The notes beneath the pieces were generated by a model. The model made no database searches. It was given only the letters and a program-made list of their open reading frames with translations, and was not told the origin of the DNA. Source: Rachycentron canadum (taxonomy: Eukaryota > Chordata > Actinopteri > Carangiformes > Rachycentridae). Taken from it: DNA of 64,000 bases. Shown here piece after piece: positions 1 to 13,964 of this stretch (within the stretch, counting starts at the first letter, position 1; the number at the start of each line of letters is the position of its first letter). Location: NCBI GenBank assembly GCA_038496675.1, contig CM076651.1:7171690-7235689 (forward strand). The letters run 5' to 3'. The position numbers were made by a program, and so were the translations under genes.

Positions 1-1322
1 CTGACATAGTTGCATCACATACTTTAAAATCCGCCCTGGCAGAGGACTCTGAACCTCCTCTAGACCTCTGGTGGGCTGAATATCTTGTATGGCAGGAGAT
101 AGACCAGGGATCAATATGGAAATATTATTATTATATTATATTATGCTGTTTAAAACACCCATTGATTGAATAACCAGATTAGCTGCTTTCCCCTTTTCCC
201 GGTATTTATAAGCTAAATTAGTGTTGATGGCAGCGTCATACTTGTGTACATTGTGTACTTCATACTGTACTACTAAGTACTGATACTGGTACCAGTCTTT
301 TCATCCAACCATTGGCAGGAAAGCAAACAAATATATGTCGACAACCTTTGTCTAAGCACTTGTCAGTGATTAAAAACTAACTTTAAGATTTATATTTAAA
401 GAATGATAAACTTTCCTGATTAAAATAAGGAAACAGAAAATTTCACCATTGAGAATCATGTCAAATATGGTAGAAATAAATATTTCTTCTTTATTTACAT
501 TAGGGCATAACTGTGGTATTATTTGATATTTCATGTTAGGAGTCAAATAAACAAAAGCTGTTACATAAAGATTAATCTTAGTCGTGAGCAAAATGGGGAG
601 AGAATTATGAGCAACTTCATATTTTACAACTGCCAATTTTCCAAATGATTCAACCTCTTGCCTCCCCTCAGGATCCCATTTGCAAACTGTCCATGCAGAT
701 GAATCAGTCCCTGGAAATATATTATTTTTCACCTATAAACATTAAAAGTACTTCAAAAAAAGTAAATTCTGACATCACACCTGATGGTGAAAGTATGATC
801 CTCATTTCAATCAATCACCAGACAAAAGTAACACAAATCTCATTATTTAAATTAGCAGAATAAAATAAATTAAGGTGTAATAACAGTAGTTAAGTTGGTC
901 TTTGCATCTGCTTTTATCAACATGATAAACTGATCCGCTTCTGTCTCTTCTGATGTGCAGCCAGTGTCTCTCCATAATTGAATGCAAGTGTTGGCATGTG
1001 CACAACCACTGTATTTTTTATTTACAAAAACAAAAGATAAAGCTTCCTTGTGGTCACGTGAATAAGCATCTTTCAAGAAACATTGTCCCAGCTATCAACC
1101 TTTTTTTTTTTTTTTTTTTTCTTAAAATGCTGAAAGCTGCGTTGGCTGCAAGGACACAGAGGCTGTAACTGGTCCAGTCTCCAGCTGAACTGTCCAGCAG
1201 ACAAACCGCAAGCACCACAGGTTCCTCCAGGTTCTTCGTTCGAGGTGGAGGGTACAAGCACGGCGAAGTTACACGACAAATAGTTGAGTTGAAGTCAAAA
1301 AGGGACGTTTGAGTTGTGCGTT
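1..1322 (-). other. 3' UTR and downstream flank of the neurofascin-type gene
   Basis: No coding exon is recognised downstream of the TAA at 1323-1325. A minus-strand AATAAA lies at 1017-1022, about 300 bases past the stop, and another lies near 490. Either could end the transcript. A 22-base poly-T run near 1101-1122 sits inside the presumed UTR. The end of the transcript cannot be fixed from sequence alone. Confidence 0.45.
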
Positions 1323-4300
1323 TTATGCCAGGGAGTAGATGGTGTTCATTGGGGAGTGAAGTTCAAGACTTCCTCCGAAGTCCAGCTCCCGGACATCTCT
1401 CCTGGTTCCAGTGTACTGGCCAATGAACGAGCCGTCCTCATTGAATGGCATCTCTCCTCCTTCTCCATAGTCCACCAGGCTGTCATCACTGTCTGATCGT
1501 TTCATCATCGCCTCCATAGATGGCTGGCCTCTTTGCAGCCCTCTCTCCTCCTCCCTACAAAATAATAATGCAGAAATTAAAACTTGATTTTCAAAGCTAC
1601 AGTTTGTCAACACTAGAAGGCAGATATGTGTAAATGTATTTAAAACTCAACCTATGAGCTATGAAAGAAGTATACAGGTACCATGCCAATTTTGTTCATT
1701 CTTTTGAATCTGTTTTATTTGGCAGAGATACAGTCACAATATACGTGTACATACCTCCGAGGGTAGGGTAGAGTGGTGACACGTGCTATCCTAAAATATG
1801 AAAACAGTTTGTTTTAGACTTATGATCTTAGAGGATGAATCAGATTTCATTGATCATACATTCACAGTAAATAGTAAATTGTACAGTTGAAATGTCAGTA
1901 GTGTCACTGTGTCAACATTTAGTTTTTTCATACCTTTCAAGAGACCTTGAGTGGTTCAGTGCGAAAAGAATAGGATTGAGATTTTGGTTGGGGGGGGGGG
2001 TTTAGATAGAAAAGGTAGAGTAAATACAAACAGAAAAAAAAAAAAATCAGAAATTAATATAAGTGTGATCACAGAGTTATTACGAATAAGGCCATAAATA
2101 CTGTAAAACAGGATTTGATTTGTACCTGTGCAGCATCATGGTAAAATGTATTGAACGATTAAAGGTCCCCCGTGGAGTTTATAACCATTGGTAATGCTAG
2201 AGAGAAATGATTTCACCGAGGGATCCCCATTTCGTTAGTACTGTGCACATCAACAAAGGCGGACAGGAAAACTGAATAAACGTGCTTTAAAAATCTGCTT
2301 TGTAAATGTTTTATGAGGAAGGACATGTGGTCAATATGTTTGTTAGGCCACAAGAATATGCCCAAAGTGTTTAGATGGGTAACTCCACAGAGCAGCTTTA
2401 ATTCACCAAACAGATCGCTACAAAGAAAATGAATGTAAACTTATGGCTACCGTATGGTGTTATGTTTTATTCAGCGTTGAGTATTACAACTATAAAGTTA
2501 TATCATTATAAGTAAATCATTGAACACATTTTAGAAGCCTCAAATAGGAAAGAAAAAGTGCCATAGAAACTGGTAACTTAAAATAAAAATATTAAAATTG
2601 TGCTTTCAAATAGAATCAGTTATATATTTATTGTGAGTGTATGTTATTCATTCATTTTCCACCAGCCATCTGCTCTAATGCTTACCGATAATCAAATGAT
2701 CCCTCTTGATCTTTGTCATCCACTGGCTCCAATGAAATGTCCTTTTTTTCCCGTACTGAAATTGAAACAAGCTACTTTGTTATGAGAAAAACAATGTGGT
2801 GATATTGACGGGTTATCATTTTTGGTCTCGAAACCCAAGGTGACACCTTCAAAGCTCTTGTTTTGTCTGACCCACAGTCGAAAAACTAATTCTTATTGTA
2901 ATGTATAAGAAATACCTTTTCACACACAAAAAGCTGGAAGCATAAAAATGAATTGTCCTTCATTCAACTAATTGATTTTTCATGTAATCTAATGGAGATC
3001 TTGCCAGGAACCACCACTTTACCTGGGTATTTCCCCCCTCGGCTCCTCTTGATGAAGCAGACTATAAGGAGTATGAGCACAATGAGAGCCACAGCACACA
3101 TTATCCCAATGAACCAGCCCTGAGTGGAGATGTCCACCTGGTCCTGAGCGTATACTGCGACACACACATATGGATACACACATCAGAGTCAACATCACCC
3201 AACGCTTGAGAATGCTTCTTGTTTTATGGTAGAGCACTAAACGCATCGATGCACGGAGCAAGTTGCACATTACTTTCAGTGGTGTAGTGGGGTGACTCTT
3301 CCGTATGCCATTCCCCTCTCCCGACCCGAGTGCGCGCCGCCACGGAGAATCTGTACCGGGTGTATCGGTCGTATCGACGGACCGAGAAGCTCGTCACATT
3401 TGGAGGGAACTCTTCAACCTGCAGCTCCTCTCCTCTGGTGGCGTTCACTGTGGCAAAGGTAGAAATTTCAATGAGTTTAAAGAACTCTTGATGCTGCCAG
3501 AGTACACACAACTAAGCTATTCAGTACCTCACCTTTTCAGACAGTGCCTACACAAGTGTTCATTGCCCTTTGGGGAACAAACTCAAGCTGTATTCCCGTC
3601 TTTGAGTGCATATTGAAATGGGCTATTGTGTGTAATGGGTTTGTGGACATAAAAAACTGTGGCGGATTTAAAGGAATACGCCATCTCTTTTCTTTCATGG
3701 AAGCTTTGATGTGTCTCCAAGGACAACTGCATATTAGTACATTCATTAGTGAAGACAGAAAAATCCCCAGATGTATTTGAGCATGTTTCAGGTTTTGGGT
3801 TGATGTACCTGTCTGGTATTTGAGAGAATAACCAGTAATAACACCATTGGGTTCTGCTGGCAGATCCCAGTCAACATAAATACTGTCCAGATGTCGCTGT
3901 TGGATCCTGAAGGATCTCGGAGCAGATGGTACTACCAGACAAAGAAACAGCAGGAGATGACAAACATAAGCTTTTGGAGATAAATGTTATTGCTGGCGCA
4001 TGGAAGAGGAAACTTCTCTAAAGTTATCTAAAGTTCCTGTTCCTGGAAAATAACTTTTCTCACCTCCTTCAGGTGTTGAGAATTGTATGTTATTACTGGG
4101 TGGCCCTTCATATCGATTGTTTGCCACCACTATGTACATCTTGTAGTTGCTGTAGGGGATAAGACCAGTGACGACCCCAGACGGCTCTGGACCGGTGTCT
4201 TGAAATGCTTGTGACTTCATTCCTCTGTTGACTCTCAGCCACCTCAGTTGGCTGCTGTCCCTCCAGAAGTAAACCTGAGAGACGAGAAGCATCCCAGCGA

Positions 4301-7300
4301 TTCAATTCTGCTGCAGTCCAAGTATTGCATTGTTTTTTTGGCAACACTTTGACAACATTATTCTAAAACCGCAAGCTGCAACAACCAGTTGAAAGGGCAG
4401 CCAGATTTTAATCTCCCGAGTCACTTCTCATGTCAATAATTGATCAAATCATTTTAAGATGAGACAAATTACATATGTAAAACTCCATAGAATACAAAAG
4501 AAAAATAAATAAAAGACAAAGGCAAAAATAGTCTTTCACCACACAAAGAACCAAGACACTTAATAGTTATTCAGACTTGCCAAGTGAAACTGGCAAAAAA
4601 GTCTGGTATGGTATTGAATTCACAATAGACACACCTTGTATTCTTTCAGTTCTCCCATAATAGAGCTGCGAATCACTGGGTCCCAGTGCACAGTCACCTG
4701 AGTGCTCTCAATGTCAGACACTCTCAGGTTCAGGGGGGCTGTTAAGGGACCTAGAGGAAGACAGAGATGACACGTACTTAGACATGTGCTGTGAAGGAAA
4801 AGTGGCCCCCAAGATTGTAAATAAATACACTAAAAACAAGAAGAGGTTTGTTTTGAACAAACTGACCAGTTTACTCATCTGAATACATTAATTCCTGTGG
4901 ATTGAGATGCTGAACTCAAAACTCTAAAAAGTAGTGTCTACATACCTTTGAACTGCTTCTTAAAAAGTTCCCTTAATCCCTGAATCCCATGCATTCTCAT
5001 CACAGTTGGAAGAATCATTTTAAATAACCTATGAAGAGGACCTGAGCTACACTATGGGAAGATGAGGCAGCGATCAATTGGACAATACAATAAAAAAAAT
5101 AAATAAAAAAAACAGAAAAGTAATTGCATTATCTTAAGGGGGAACTCCATTGATTTTACACATCACAATCTGTTTTAAGGTTTTTTTGCTCCAGAGGGAA
5201 CTGCATCGCTCCAGCCACTTAGTTAGTCTGACTGTAATATAGACATCACGTGTCTATATGACAGTCCAGTGTAATGCAGTTAGGTACTTACGGTCTTCCC
5301 CAGAGTAACCAATGACAATAGGAGACTCTGGGCCCAGCCCAAAGTCATTGACGGCCTGGACTTTGATCTCGTAAGGGGTGAAGGTATCTGCATCATAGAT
5401 GTAGTATTTCAGCCATTTAGTGGTGGCGTTCTTCCACTCCTCTCGAGAATCTCTCCTTCTCCACCACACCAGATACTTCAAGTGGGGTCCGTTCCACTCT
5501 CTGTAGGTCAGAGGCTGGAAGACAGCAATCTTTTTAGAAAAGAAATTGTGTGTAAGCATTACAATATTTGATGACTTCATTTCCTCTTACCTCCCAGCTG
5601 ATCTCCATGTTATTCCTCCAGGTACCAACACCCTTTAAATTCTTTGGGATGACATCTGGAGCTGTACAGGAAAACCAGTGCAGTGATAAAATCTTTCTAT
5701 AGGTAAACAAACCCACCTACCAACAGTGAAGATCACTATTAAATGTCATTTATAGGATATCATTCGTTTGTAAGCGTTAAAACTATTTAGGGTTTTCTAG
5801 GGCGTTATGTGCCAGACTGTCTCTTCCTTTGAAACCACAACAAATTTACACATTTTACACATTTTCTTTTTTTTATGTAGATTAAACATCCAAGACGGTG
5901 TCATATATTTGACAGACAGAAAAAGGAATGAGGGTTAGCGCTTATCAGGAAAATGACTTAGCAAATTAGTTTTCCAAAACAATGAGTCGTTCTTTAAAAC
6001 ACTCCACACATTTCTGTCTTGTCTCTGACAACAAACATGTATTTTAGGAGCATCAAACCCACGTGCACCACTGGTCTGGAAGCGCATAGATGGGCGACTG
6101 GGGCGACTTAGTCCGATTTCATTTATAGCGATGACCCTGAACTCGTAGTAGGTGAAGGGTGAAAGATGCAGAATGACGGAGTTGAGGTTCCCTGGGTGTG
6201 TTGATAGGTTTCTCCACTTTCCTGGCAACCAGTCATCATCATCATACTGCACTAGGTAGTCTGTAACAGAGTAATAGATTAAAGAAAATTCCCCAAAATA
6301 CAAAATGTTTCTATTTTAGTTTCACAGCACTTACCTGTAATGGGATTGTGGTTACTGTTTCCAGGAACCCAACTGAGCCTTACACTCCGTTCATACGGAT
6401 CTGACAACTCCAAGTTAGTGGGAGGATCTGGACGGTCTACACGCAAAAATATACAAACAATTAAAAAGCCTAACATACCGTATAGTAGATCAAATACCAT
6501 TTATTTCAAACATGTCATACCCATCACCATTAGGCGTGCTGATGCAGATTTCTGGTCCAGTTCACTCTTGATGACGCAGGTATAATCCCCCTCATCACCT
6601 GTGTTTACATTGGTGATGACCAGATTGGATTCATCCAGAGAGATTCTAAGGATCACACACGTACAAGTGAGTAACAGAGCTGAGGTTTGGTCCCACTACA
6701 ACAAATATATATACTGCATATATTATATTTACATATGGGTCTTCATTTTAAGACCTACCGCCAGCCAAGAGTGAGCTGCTTTTTGTCTTTCATCCAAGTG
6801 GTTGTGACAGGAGTAGTGGCATCTGCTTTCACCCCACACTCCAATCGCACATCACTTCCACGAATAACTTTCATATTCTGTGGTCTTGTGACAATTAATG
6901 TGGGCTCTGAGAAAGATGGAAATGTTATTGTGTATACATTTTTTTTGTGAATTTAAAAGAGAGCCTTAGTATGAAACAATGTGACCCTCACCTTTGACCT
7001 CTACTCGAACTTGAGTCTCATCTCTTCCAGCAATGTTGCTGACCACACACAAGTAAGTTCCCTGGTCCTCCATCTGTATACGTTTGATCTCCAGAGTTCC
7101 ATTACTGTGGGTCTTAAAACGATTTCCTTCAAGATTTCCCTGTCCATATCTGGACCTGTGTGAGCAGACCCAACATTAAGTGTGAGCTGATGTTTAAAGT
7201 CACGCTTTAGTTTGAAAGGTCGAACAGCTTGTTCATACCATCGCAGCTCAGGCACTGGAGAGCCGAAGTAACGGCAGTCCAAGAAGGTACGACTGCCCTC

Positions 7301-10300
7301 TATCACCTTGATGAGTTCATTCCTGGGCCAGAGAATACGTGGTGTTGCATCTAGAGAAAACGGTAACAGCTGCAACATTATCAGTGTAAAAATAATTTTA
7401 AGATGTACACTCCTAACTCTGATTCATAATGTCTCGCTCAATTTTTTATTAATGTGCAACATAGCGAAGCAACTTTAACAGGGGTTGTGATCATGTAAAA
7501 CCTGCACAACAACAGCTGGGTCATGACTGTGAAAAAGAAAATGTTTTACACTGTAAACGTAATAAAACGACAACTTAGTGCAACTTACGTAGGACGTTGA
7601 CAAAAGCATTGGCCAATAAGTAACCAAACTGATTTGAAGCATTGCACTGGTAGACAGCTGTGTTTGCAGTGGTCACACTGCGGAAGCTCAGTGTCTCTCC
7701 TGACACCTGTGTGTTAGGCTCTGGTGTGGCACCTGAAAAAAACACAGGGAAAGGAAAAATATCGCAGTATTAATACACTTCAGGTTGTTTTTCACAACTC
7801 GTGGTTCATGATCTCTAAAAACTTACTTTCAATCGGTTCCCCATTGATGAACCAGCTGACTGTGGGTCGAGGAGCCCCTTCAGAACGACAAACCAAACGT
7901 CCATTTTCTTCGGGAGCCAAGACCAAATTAGTGGGCTTCTCCAACCAGAATGGAGCCGCTTTTAAATGCAAGTACAGCATTGGTTGAACTTTACTCTCCA
8001 GCAAGAAATTAAAGAACTGAATGTTTCTGAAGGTAGGTCTCACCTTTGACCCTGACGGTTATTGTGTGCTCAATGTAGCTGAGCTTATTCCGAGCAGTGC
8101 ACACATATTCACCGGCATCATCAAAAGATGCCTTCGGGATTTGAATCATCTTGTTGAAGTTCTTTACTTTTATGCGTGGCGTTACTGCCAGGTCCTCACC
8201 ATCCTTGGTCCAGGTAATATGAGGAGTTGGCCTTGATGATGATAAACAAGGCTTTACACAGGATGACTCACATGAAATCAAAATGTAAATCATACTAAAC
8301 AAAAAACATATAGACACATAATTCTTTACGGCAGGTTGTTAACAATAGCAATATATATACAGCACTATGGAAAAAAAGGCCGTCTACAATGTTCACACTC
8401 ACACCCCTGCGGCGATACACTCCAAGAGCAGTTCCTCCCCTTGCAGGACCAGTATGGAACTGGACGAGCCTGTGGGAGACAGCCAGGTGGGGGCAGCCTC
8501 AGCCACCGTTCGAGCTGAAGAGGACGGCAACCACAACACACCCCTCAAACGATTGCATAAAATGCCTGACAACAGACAACTAGCAAACAGTAGACCATGC
8601 ACTGACTGCAGTTAGTAAGCTTACAGTCTTTTTAGGGTGTATGCTGAGATTGAAACAAAATACTCTGGGAGTAAAACAATGTTAATGTTAGTTCAAATGT
8701 ACAATAATACATATTGACAGTGTTTCGCATAACCTGCTCTCCATTTAATGATACCAGTTTATTTAGGCAGAAATAAGATATGAATTATGAAAATGTAAAC
8801 AGGGGGAAAAAACTGTTTAAATTAAGTTTTACTCATGAAAATACAAAAAATACAAAAGGCATATCTACTATCATTACCGTTGCATGCTCTAGTTTTTTGG
8901 AATTACTACAGAGTAAGAATAGGAGCACTTTCACTTGACCACAGGCCAAAGCCAAATTATTATTATTTTTACAACCAGTGTATTTGATAATTTGCAGTGC
9001 TTGCAGTTGAAGCCCATGCCTGACATGTACCACATAGCATTCAGGTTATATGGATGAACAAAAAACTTTCTCAAATTCGTCCAAAAAGATCAGATGATAG
9101 CAAAAAAAAAAAAAAAAAAAAAAAAACTAGGCATCAGGAATAGTGAACACACAAACATACTCACTTGTAAGCACTTTAACAACCACTGGCATCTTCTGCT
9201 GGATGACGTTCTTGTACGGGAAACGGGCGTTACAGCAGTAATCAGTGGTAGAGTCATTAAACAGGACGTTAGAGAAGTACAGATCTCCATTGACTCCCAT
9301 GGAAACCCTACGGTCCTGCCGCACAGCCTGCATGGTAGGGAAAGCTGTCTGAATTGGCCAGTTGAAAGGTCTCGCATATGAGCCTGAGATGAAACATGGT
9401 GTAAACGGCAAAGTCAGTTCGTGTGCATTTGAACGGATAGAAGTGGTCAAAGCCTGTTTGGTTATAGCGGATCACTGAAGTACCTCCTATTAAGGTGCAT
9501 TGCAACATTTTGTGTATAAGACACTAACTCTAGAGAGACACTTACAGCTGGACATCCAGTAGGTTTCAGGTTTAGGTGGGCCAGGTGGAGTGTCACAGGA
9601 CAAGACCAGAGGCAAGCCGGCGCTGACCACCACGGGCTCCAGAATCTCCCGTGGCCACACAGGAGCTCCTGCGCAAGCATAGAGGAATATGTCTCCACTG
9701 AGCAGTAAGGCTGAGGTTATCTGTTTGATGACACTGCATGAGGATTGCTAACTGATGGTCTGCATAATACCGGTTTACTTATGTGGTTGCAAAAAGGCTC
9801 TGTCAATCTTAAACTTACTTAAAATACACTATTCTACCCATAGGACGCATTGGCCATTGGTAGCAGTATGTGATGTGCACCAGACTCAAATGTTATATAT
9901 AGTTTGGAAGGACTCTCATATCATTACAACAGTGTTTTCCACAAATATTACTTATTACTACACAAAAAGCTTAGATTTCTGCCTCTGTAAATTTGTTTCT
10001 GTCCCTCTTCTACTAATTCTCACATTTTGGTTCCTTTTTGGTTACCTTTCAAAAGAGATCAGGGTTATGACTGAAATTAAAAAAAAAAAAAACAGGGACT
10101 AGTCTTGTTATATTTTATATTTTTTTTATATTTTTCTAAATGTCAAAAGATTGGAATATGGAAAAAAAAACATTTCAGCCAAATATTTAGACTAAATGTG
10201 AAAATAGCTGCTTTGATTAGTAAGAACTCTTCATTTCAGAGAGTCTCCCATTCACTTGAATGGGAAACTGTGTACAAAAATTTGACCTTGATACTCTATG

Positions 10301-10961
10301 GACTGAGTCACTGCCTACACTGAGGTCACTGTAAATCTCCTGTCACTGATGGATCCAAACAAACAGTTGATTCTCAGTCCCACTATTAGACTTACTGTAC
10401 AGTCGTAGTCTAATCTTGTTTGAGTATGCAGACCCATACTCATTGGAGGCAATGCACTGATATTCTGCCTCGTACTGTTCTGGATTCTTCCAGGCATAGA
10501 TGTCCAGCGTCCCTGAGCGCCTGCGCATTGATGCCTGAGGGTCACGTGCCACGTTGAAATACTTCCCATTACGCCTCCATGAGAAACTTCATGATTGAGC
10601 AAAAAGTGTGAAGAGAGAAAAGTCAGTGAAGCAATCTGCAGATAATGATGTCAGCTTAAACAAAATGCTTCTGCTCTTACATGGGATGAGGGTTTCCTTT
10701 GGCTTCACATTCAATGACCATGGTGTCTTTAGGGTCAACAATATGATCCTTCATTGACTGCTTTATAATGGTTGGGGGTTGTCTGACTGCAGGCATAGAA
10801 ATAAATCAGCTTGGCGTATCAGAATTGTATGTTCTTCCACAAAACGTATTGCAACTTGCAACAGAAAGCTAAGTCACTGACTCACTTTCCAGAGGGATGT
10901 CCAAAGCCCAAACACTCTGCCATAAAAGTAGCAGCAGCGCTGGTTCGACCAATGTCCTCAT
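1323..10961 (-). CDS. nfasc: Neurofascin-type L1-family cell adhesion molecule (NF155-like architecture), 24 coding exons
   Basis: Membrane adhesion protein of axons and glia. Exons, 5' to 3' on the minus strand: 10961-10886, 10786-10681, 10586-10396, 9668-9546, 9344-9165 (or from 9383), 8514-8403, 8231-8044, 7958-7827, 7732-7589, 7350-7239, 7155-6992, 6906-6759, 6645-6521, 6436-6335, 6260-6063, 5661-5591, 5514-5292, 4750-4635, 4274-4064, 3931-3809, 3447-3274, 3154-3023, 2755-2686, 1554-1323. Phases join throughout, giving 1150 residues. Order: signal peptide (MRTLVEPALLLLLW), six Ig domains, four FNIII domains, membrane segment about 1020-1041, then the L1-family ankyrin-binding FIGQY at about 1117-1121 (1413-1427) and a C-terminal IYSLA. 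Neurofascin rather than NrCAM is indicated by SMRRRSGTL in Ig1, the FNIII-3 FPYSNYK-like motif, KRSRGGKYP/VREKKD after the membrane and IYSLA. FNIII-5 and the mucin-like segment are absent. Which teleost paralogue this is cannot be decided here. Confidence 0.93.
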
Positions 10962-12080
10962 CTTTACAGTTCATTTAATCCAGCAATACGCTTGGACACC
11001 AGTTTCCCTGTTTACAAAATCAATGAAGAGAACAAGAAAAGAAGGAGAAGACATCTACAAGGCATTCATTTCACACTGTCAAAATCCAGGATCCAGAGAA
11101 CCCTTTGGTTTTAGTGATAGTTCACAAGATTTTCACCTTGCAGCAGTAAATAACTTCATGGAGCTGAAACCAATCTGCAATTCCTTTAATTTAATGAAAT
11201 TTTATTAAAACTGAAAATGAAGTAAATGTGAAACACTGGATATTTAAATGTCTTTCAGTGTTTGATAGACAATTAAATGAAATCGTGTGAGAAATTAGGA
11301 GGAGAAATCACTCTTTGCTGCAAACATTTGACAAGAGGTCCAAGGGTTCACTTATTTAACATATATAATTGCATTACATTTAATTATTTGTTGTTGTTGT
11401 TGTTGTTGTTTTTTTCATGTCTAGAAAACACTATAGCTGTCAAGTAAATGAGGTGGAGTAAAATGATTTATTCTCAGAGGGAAATATTTTAAAGAGTATA
11501 AATATGAAGTAAGAATGAACAAGTAAAAGTGCCTTAAAATTGTACTTAATTGATATAATTGAATAGATTAGACTTAGTTACTTTCACTCACATCTCTACT
11601 ATTAAGTTCACACTGGACAGATCCTCTAACCAAGTAGTTTGTCACAGTTTTCACACTTCACAAACTTAAGATCAGCTGATAAAACTGTGTCTGAAACTGC
11701 TATAAGTGCCTGATAGATTCAGTGTTTTGTACAAAAAGACTAAAAAGTGTGTCCTTACACATCTCTCTTCAAAACCATTTCATCAAGTGATTGCTATAAA
11801 TATGTAACAAACCAGGAGTCACATTGTTGTGATCAAAAGACAAAGTACTTACCTTTGTCGTGTATCATCAAATCAGGGCTCTCTCCTCCCCATCTCTATG
11901 ACTTCCGCAGCGCATCGATAATTCCGGTGACTTTGCTCCAGGAAATTACTCTTGTTTGTGCAGTATATCAATTAGTGCTTCAGTCCTTCAAACATCAGGT
12001 CAAGAACCCTAGAGGAGTTCATACACTTCAGAAATACAGTTTCTTTCTGTCACTGGCACTTACACTCTGCCCACCCATCT
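10962..12080 (-). other. Probable 5' UTR of the neurofascin-type gene (two parts)
   Basis: The start ATG at 10961 lies in an exon that appears to begin at 11007, after a minus-strand acceptor reading TTTTGTAAACAG. About 850 bases further upstream, a clean minus-strand donor (AAAG followed by GTAAGT) ends a possible non-coding exon at 11853. Its 5' limit, and so the promoter, is unknown; the upper bound given here is arbitrary. Between the two parts (11008-11852) no coding sequence is recognised. Confidence 0.35.
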
Positions 12081-13964
12081 CATGAATAATGAATGAGCAC
12101 CATACACCACCTACTCCTCGCCCACCACACTTCACTGTTCTGACCAGGCTCTTATAATTCTGAACAATCCATCTCCATCAAACACAGCCACAAAGTTTGT
12201 CTGCACAATAAACAAACTGAAGTGAACTGAAGTTCAAAGAATCACAGGTCATTTCATATGATTTTGACTGAGAAATGCAGGGAATATTTTTCTTGAGCCA
12301 CAGTTTTCTTTGCTTTTTCTGAATAATATTTGCTTTGACATGCTCCTGTGTGAGCTGAGAAATCAGTTGAGCTCTCGAGGTTGGGGCACAAAACAACCCA
12401 TATTCAGCACAATTTGCATTCCTTTTGGTTTTGATGACATCAAAATGTGGGAAGAGAGTATGAAAGCAATGTTTGTTTCTCTCATATGAATATTACATGC
12501 GGCCAATCAAGTCACATGACTCCAGTGCAATAGCCTTGACAAAATATGTAAGCAATAGATCCTAAACTTCTTCCACACCCTGTTTTACATTTCCTTATTT
12601 CTTTAAATCTCCTTTTTCCCCAAAGTATCATTTAAAATTTTTATGAAAGAGTTTTTTTTTTTTTGTTTGTTTTTTTGCATATACATGTCCTTACGTGAGG
12701 AAAAAGTCATTACCATTCAGCAGAGACCATCCTACAGGGGGAAGGAGCAAGTCTCTTCCTTGGAAACATTGCCAAAGACAAAAGAGAAAATGTATTTGTG
12801 TTAGACAAAAGCCATCTCACGGCCGTGACCTGTGTAGGCTTACAGGCATCCACACAGGACTGAATATACAGACTCGCACTGACTGGGCTAAACAATACCT
12901 TTGGGGGGGGGTAAGGGTAAATGAGGTGGCATCGCTACCTACAGATGAAATTACAGCTGTCTGTAATTCCGATTTGCACTGACTTAAAAGTGAAAAAAGG
13001 GTTGTTTAAATTCATTACTGATCATTACTGAATTGATTTCTTTCCGTCCATATTTAGGAGCATCAGAGCACTTGAGATATAGACCATTAAGACTCTCACA
13101 GCTCTGTAGCTGATGCTCTACATCCTCTGGCCCTTCTGAACATATAAAATGCAACTTGCATCACACTGAAAACAAAGGCAGAAGGGGTATGTTGAGCCTC
13201 TTGGCTCTCAGAATGGGCTTTTCTCCCCATGCATTGGACTGAAGCAGGACTGGCAATGAGCAGTGATCAGTGCCATGCACCAGATTGCACAGTGAAGAGG
13301 CAGAGAGGCGGACAGAGCCAGCTCATTGACGACAAGAAGGTCTCTATGCTCGCGGGTCTCCTTTGGCACGTGTGCCCAGGACTCGGGTAAGAGCAGATGG
13401 CGTGGGAGGGAGTGTCCAAATACACAAGCTGCCCGTTCAGACTCAGAGCACCTATCATCTGCACTTTGACGTCACTGTATCAGGGAGACCACAAGAAGAC
13501 GCTGGAGAGAAACTCTGTGAGACAATGTGCTACATTAAGTCATCAAAACATCACTGTCTGACAAACATAAACACTATGATTCTGACTTTATAGTAAGGTG
13601 AGTCCACAGCCACTGCTCTTTGAGACCGTCTTTAACTACAGCCAAATACAAGAGGAGGACAGGATGCATTCTTTATTTACCTAAAACTGGCAATGTCACA
13701 GTGTAGTAATACTTTTACTCATAAAATTGCATTCGTTTTGGCGAAAAAAAAAAAAATTAAATGTACAGATTGACGCATGATGTCTGATTGCAGAATATCT
13801 TCTCTTTTATTATAGGGTTATAATTATTGGTGCATTGATGTGCAAATTTTGATGTTATAATTGGGGTCCACTTATATTACTTGATACACTGCCCGCTTGT
13901 GAATTCCTGCCCGCTTTGGTGACACTTTCTATATTGGAACGCATCCATATCAACCATGTTCACC

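Noticed and set aside
1323..10961. Annotation as nrcam from position next to pnpla8
   Set aside because: Residue-level resemblance in Ig1, Ig2, FNIII-3, the juxtamembrane region and the C-terminus favours neurofascin; position alone is weaker evidence.
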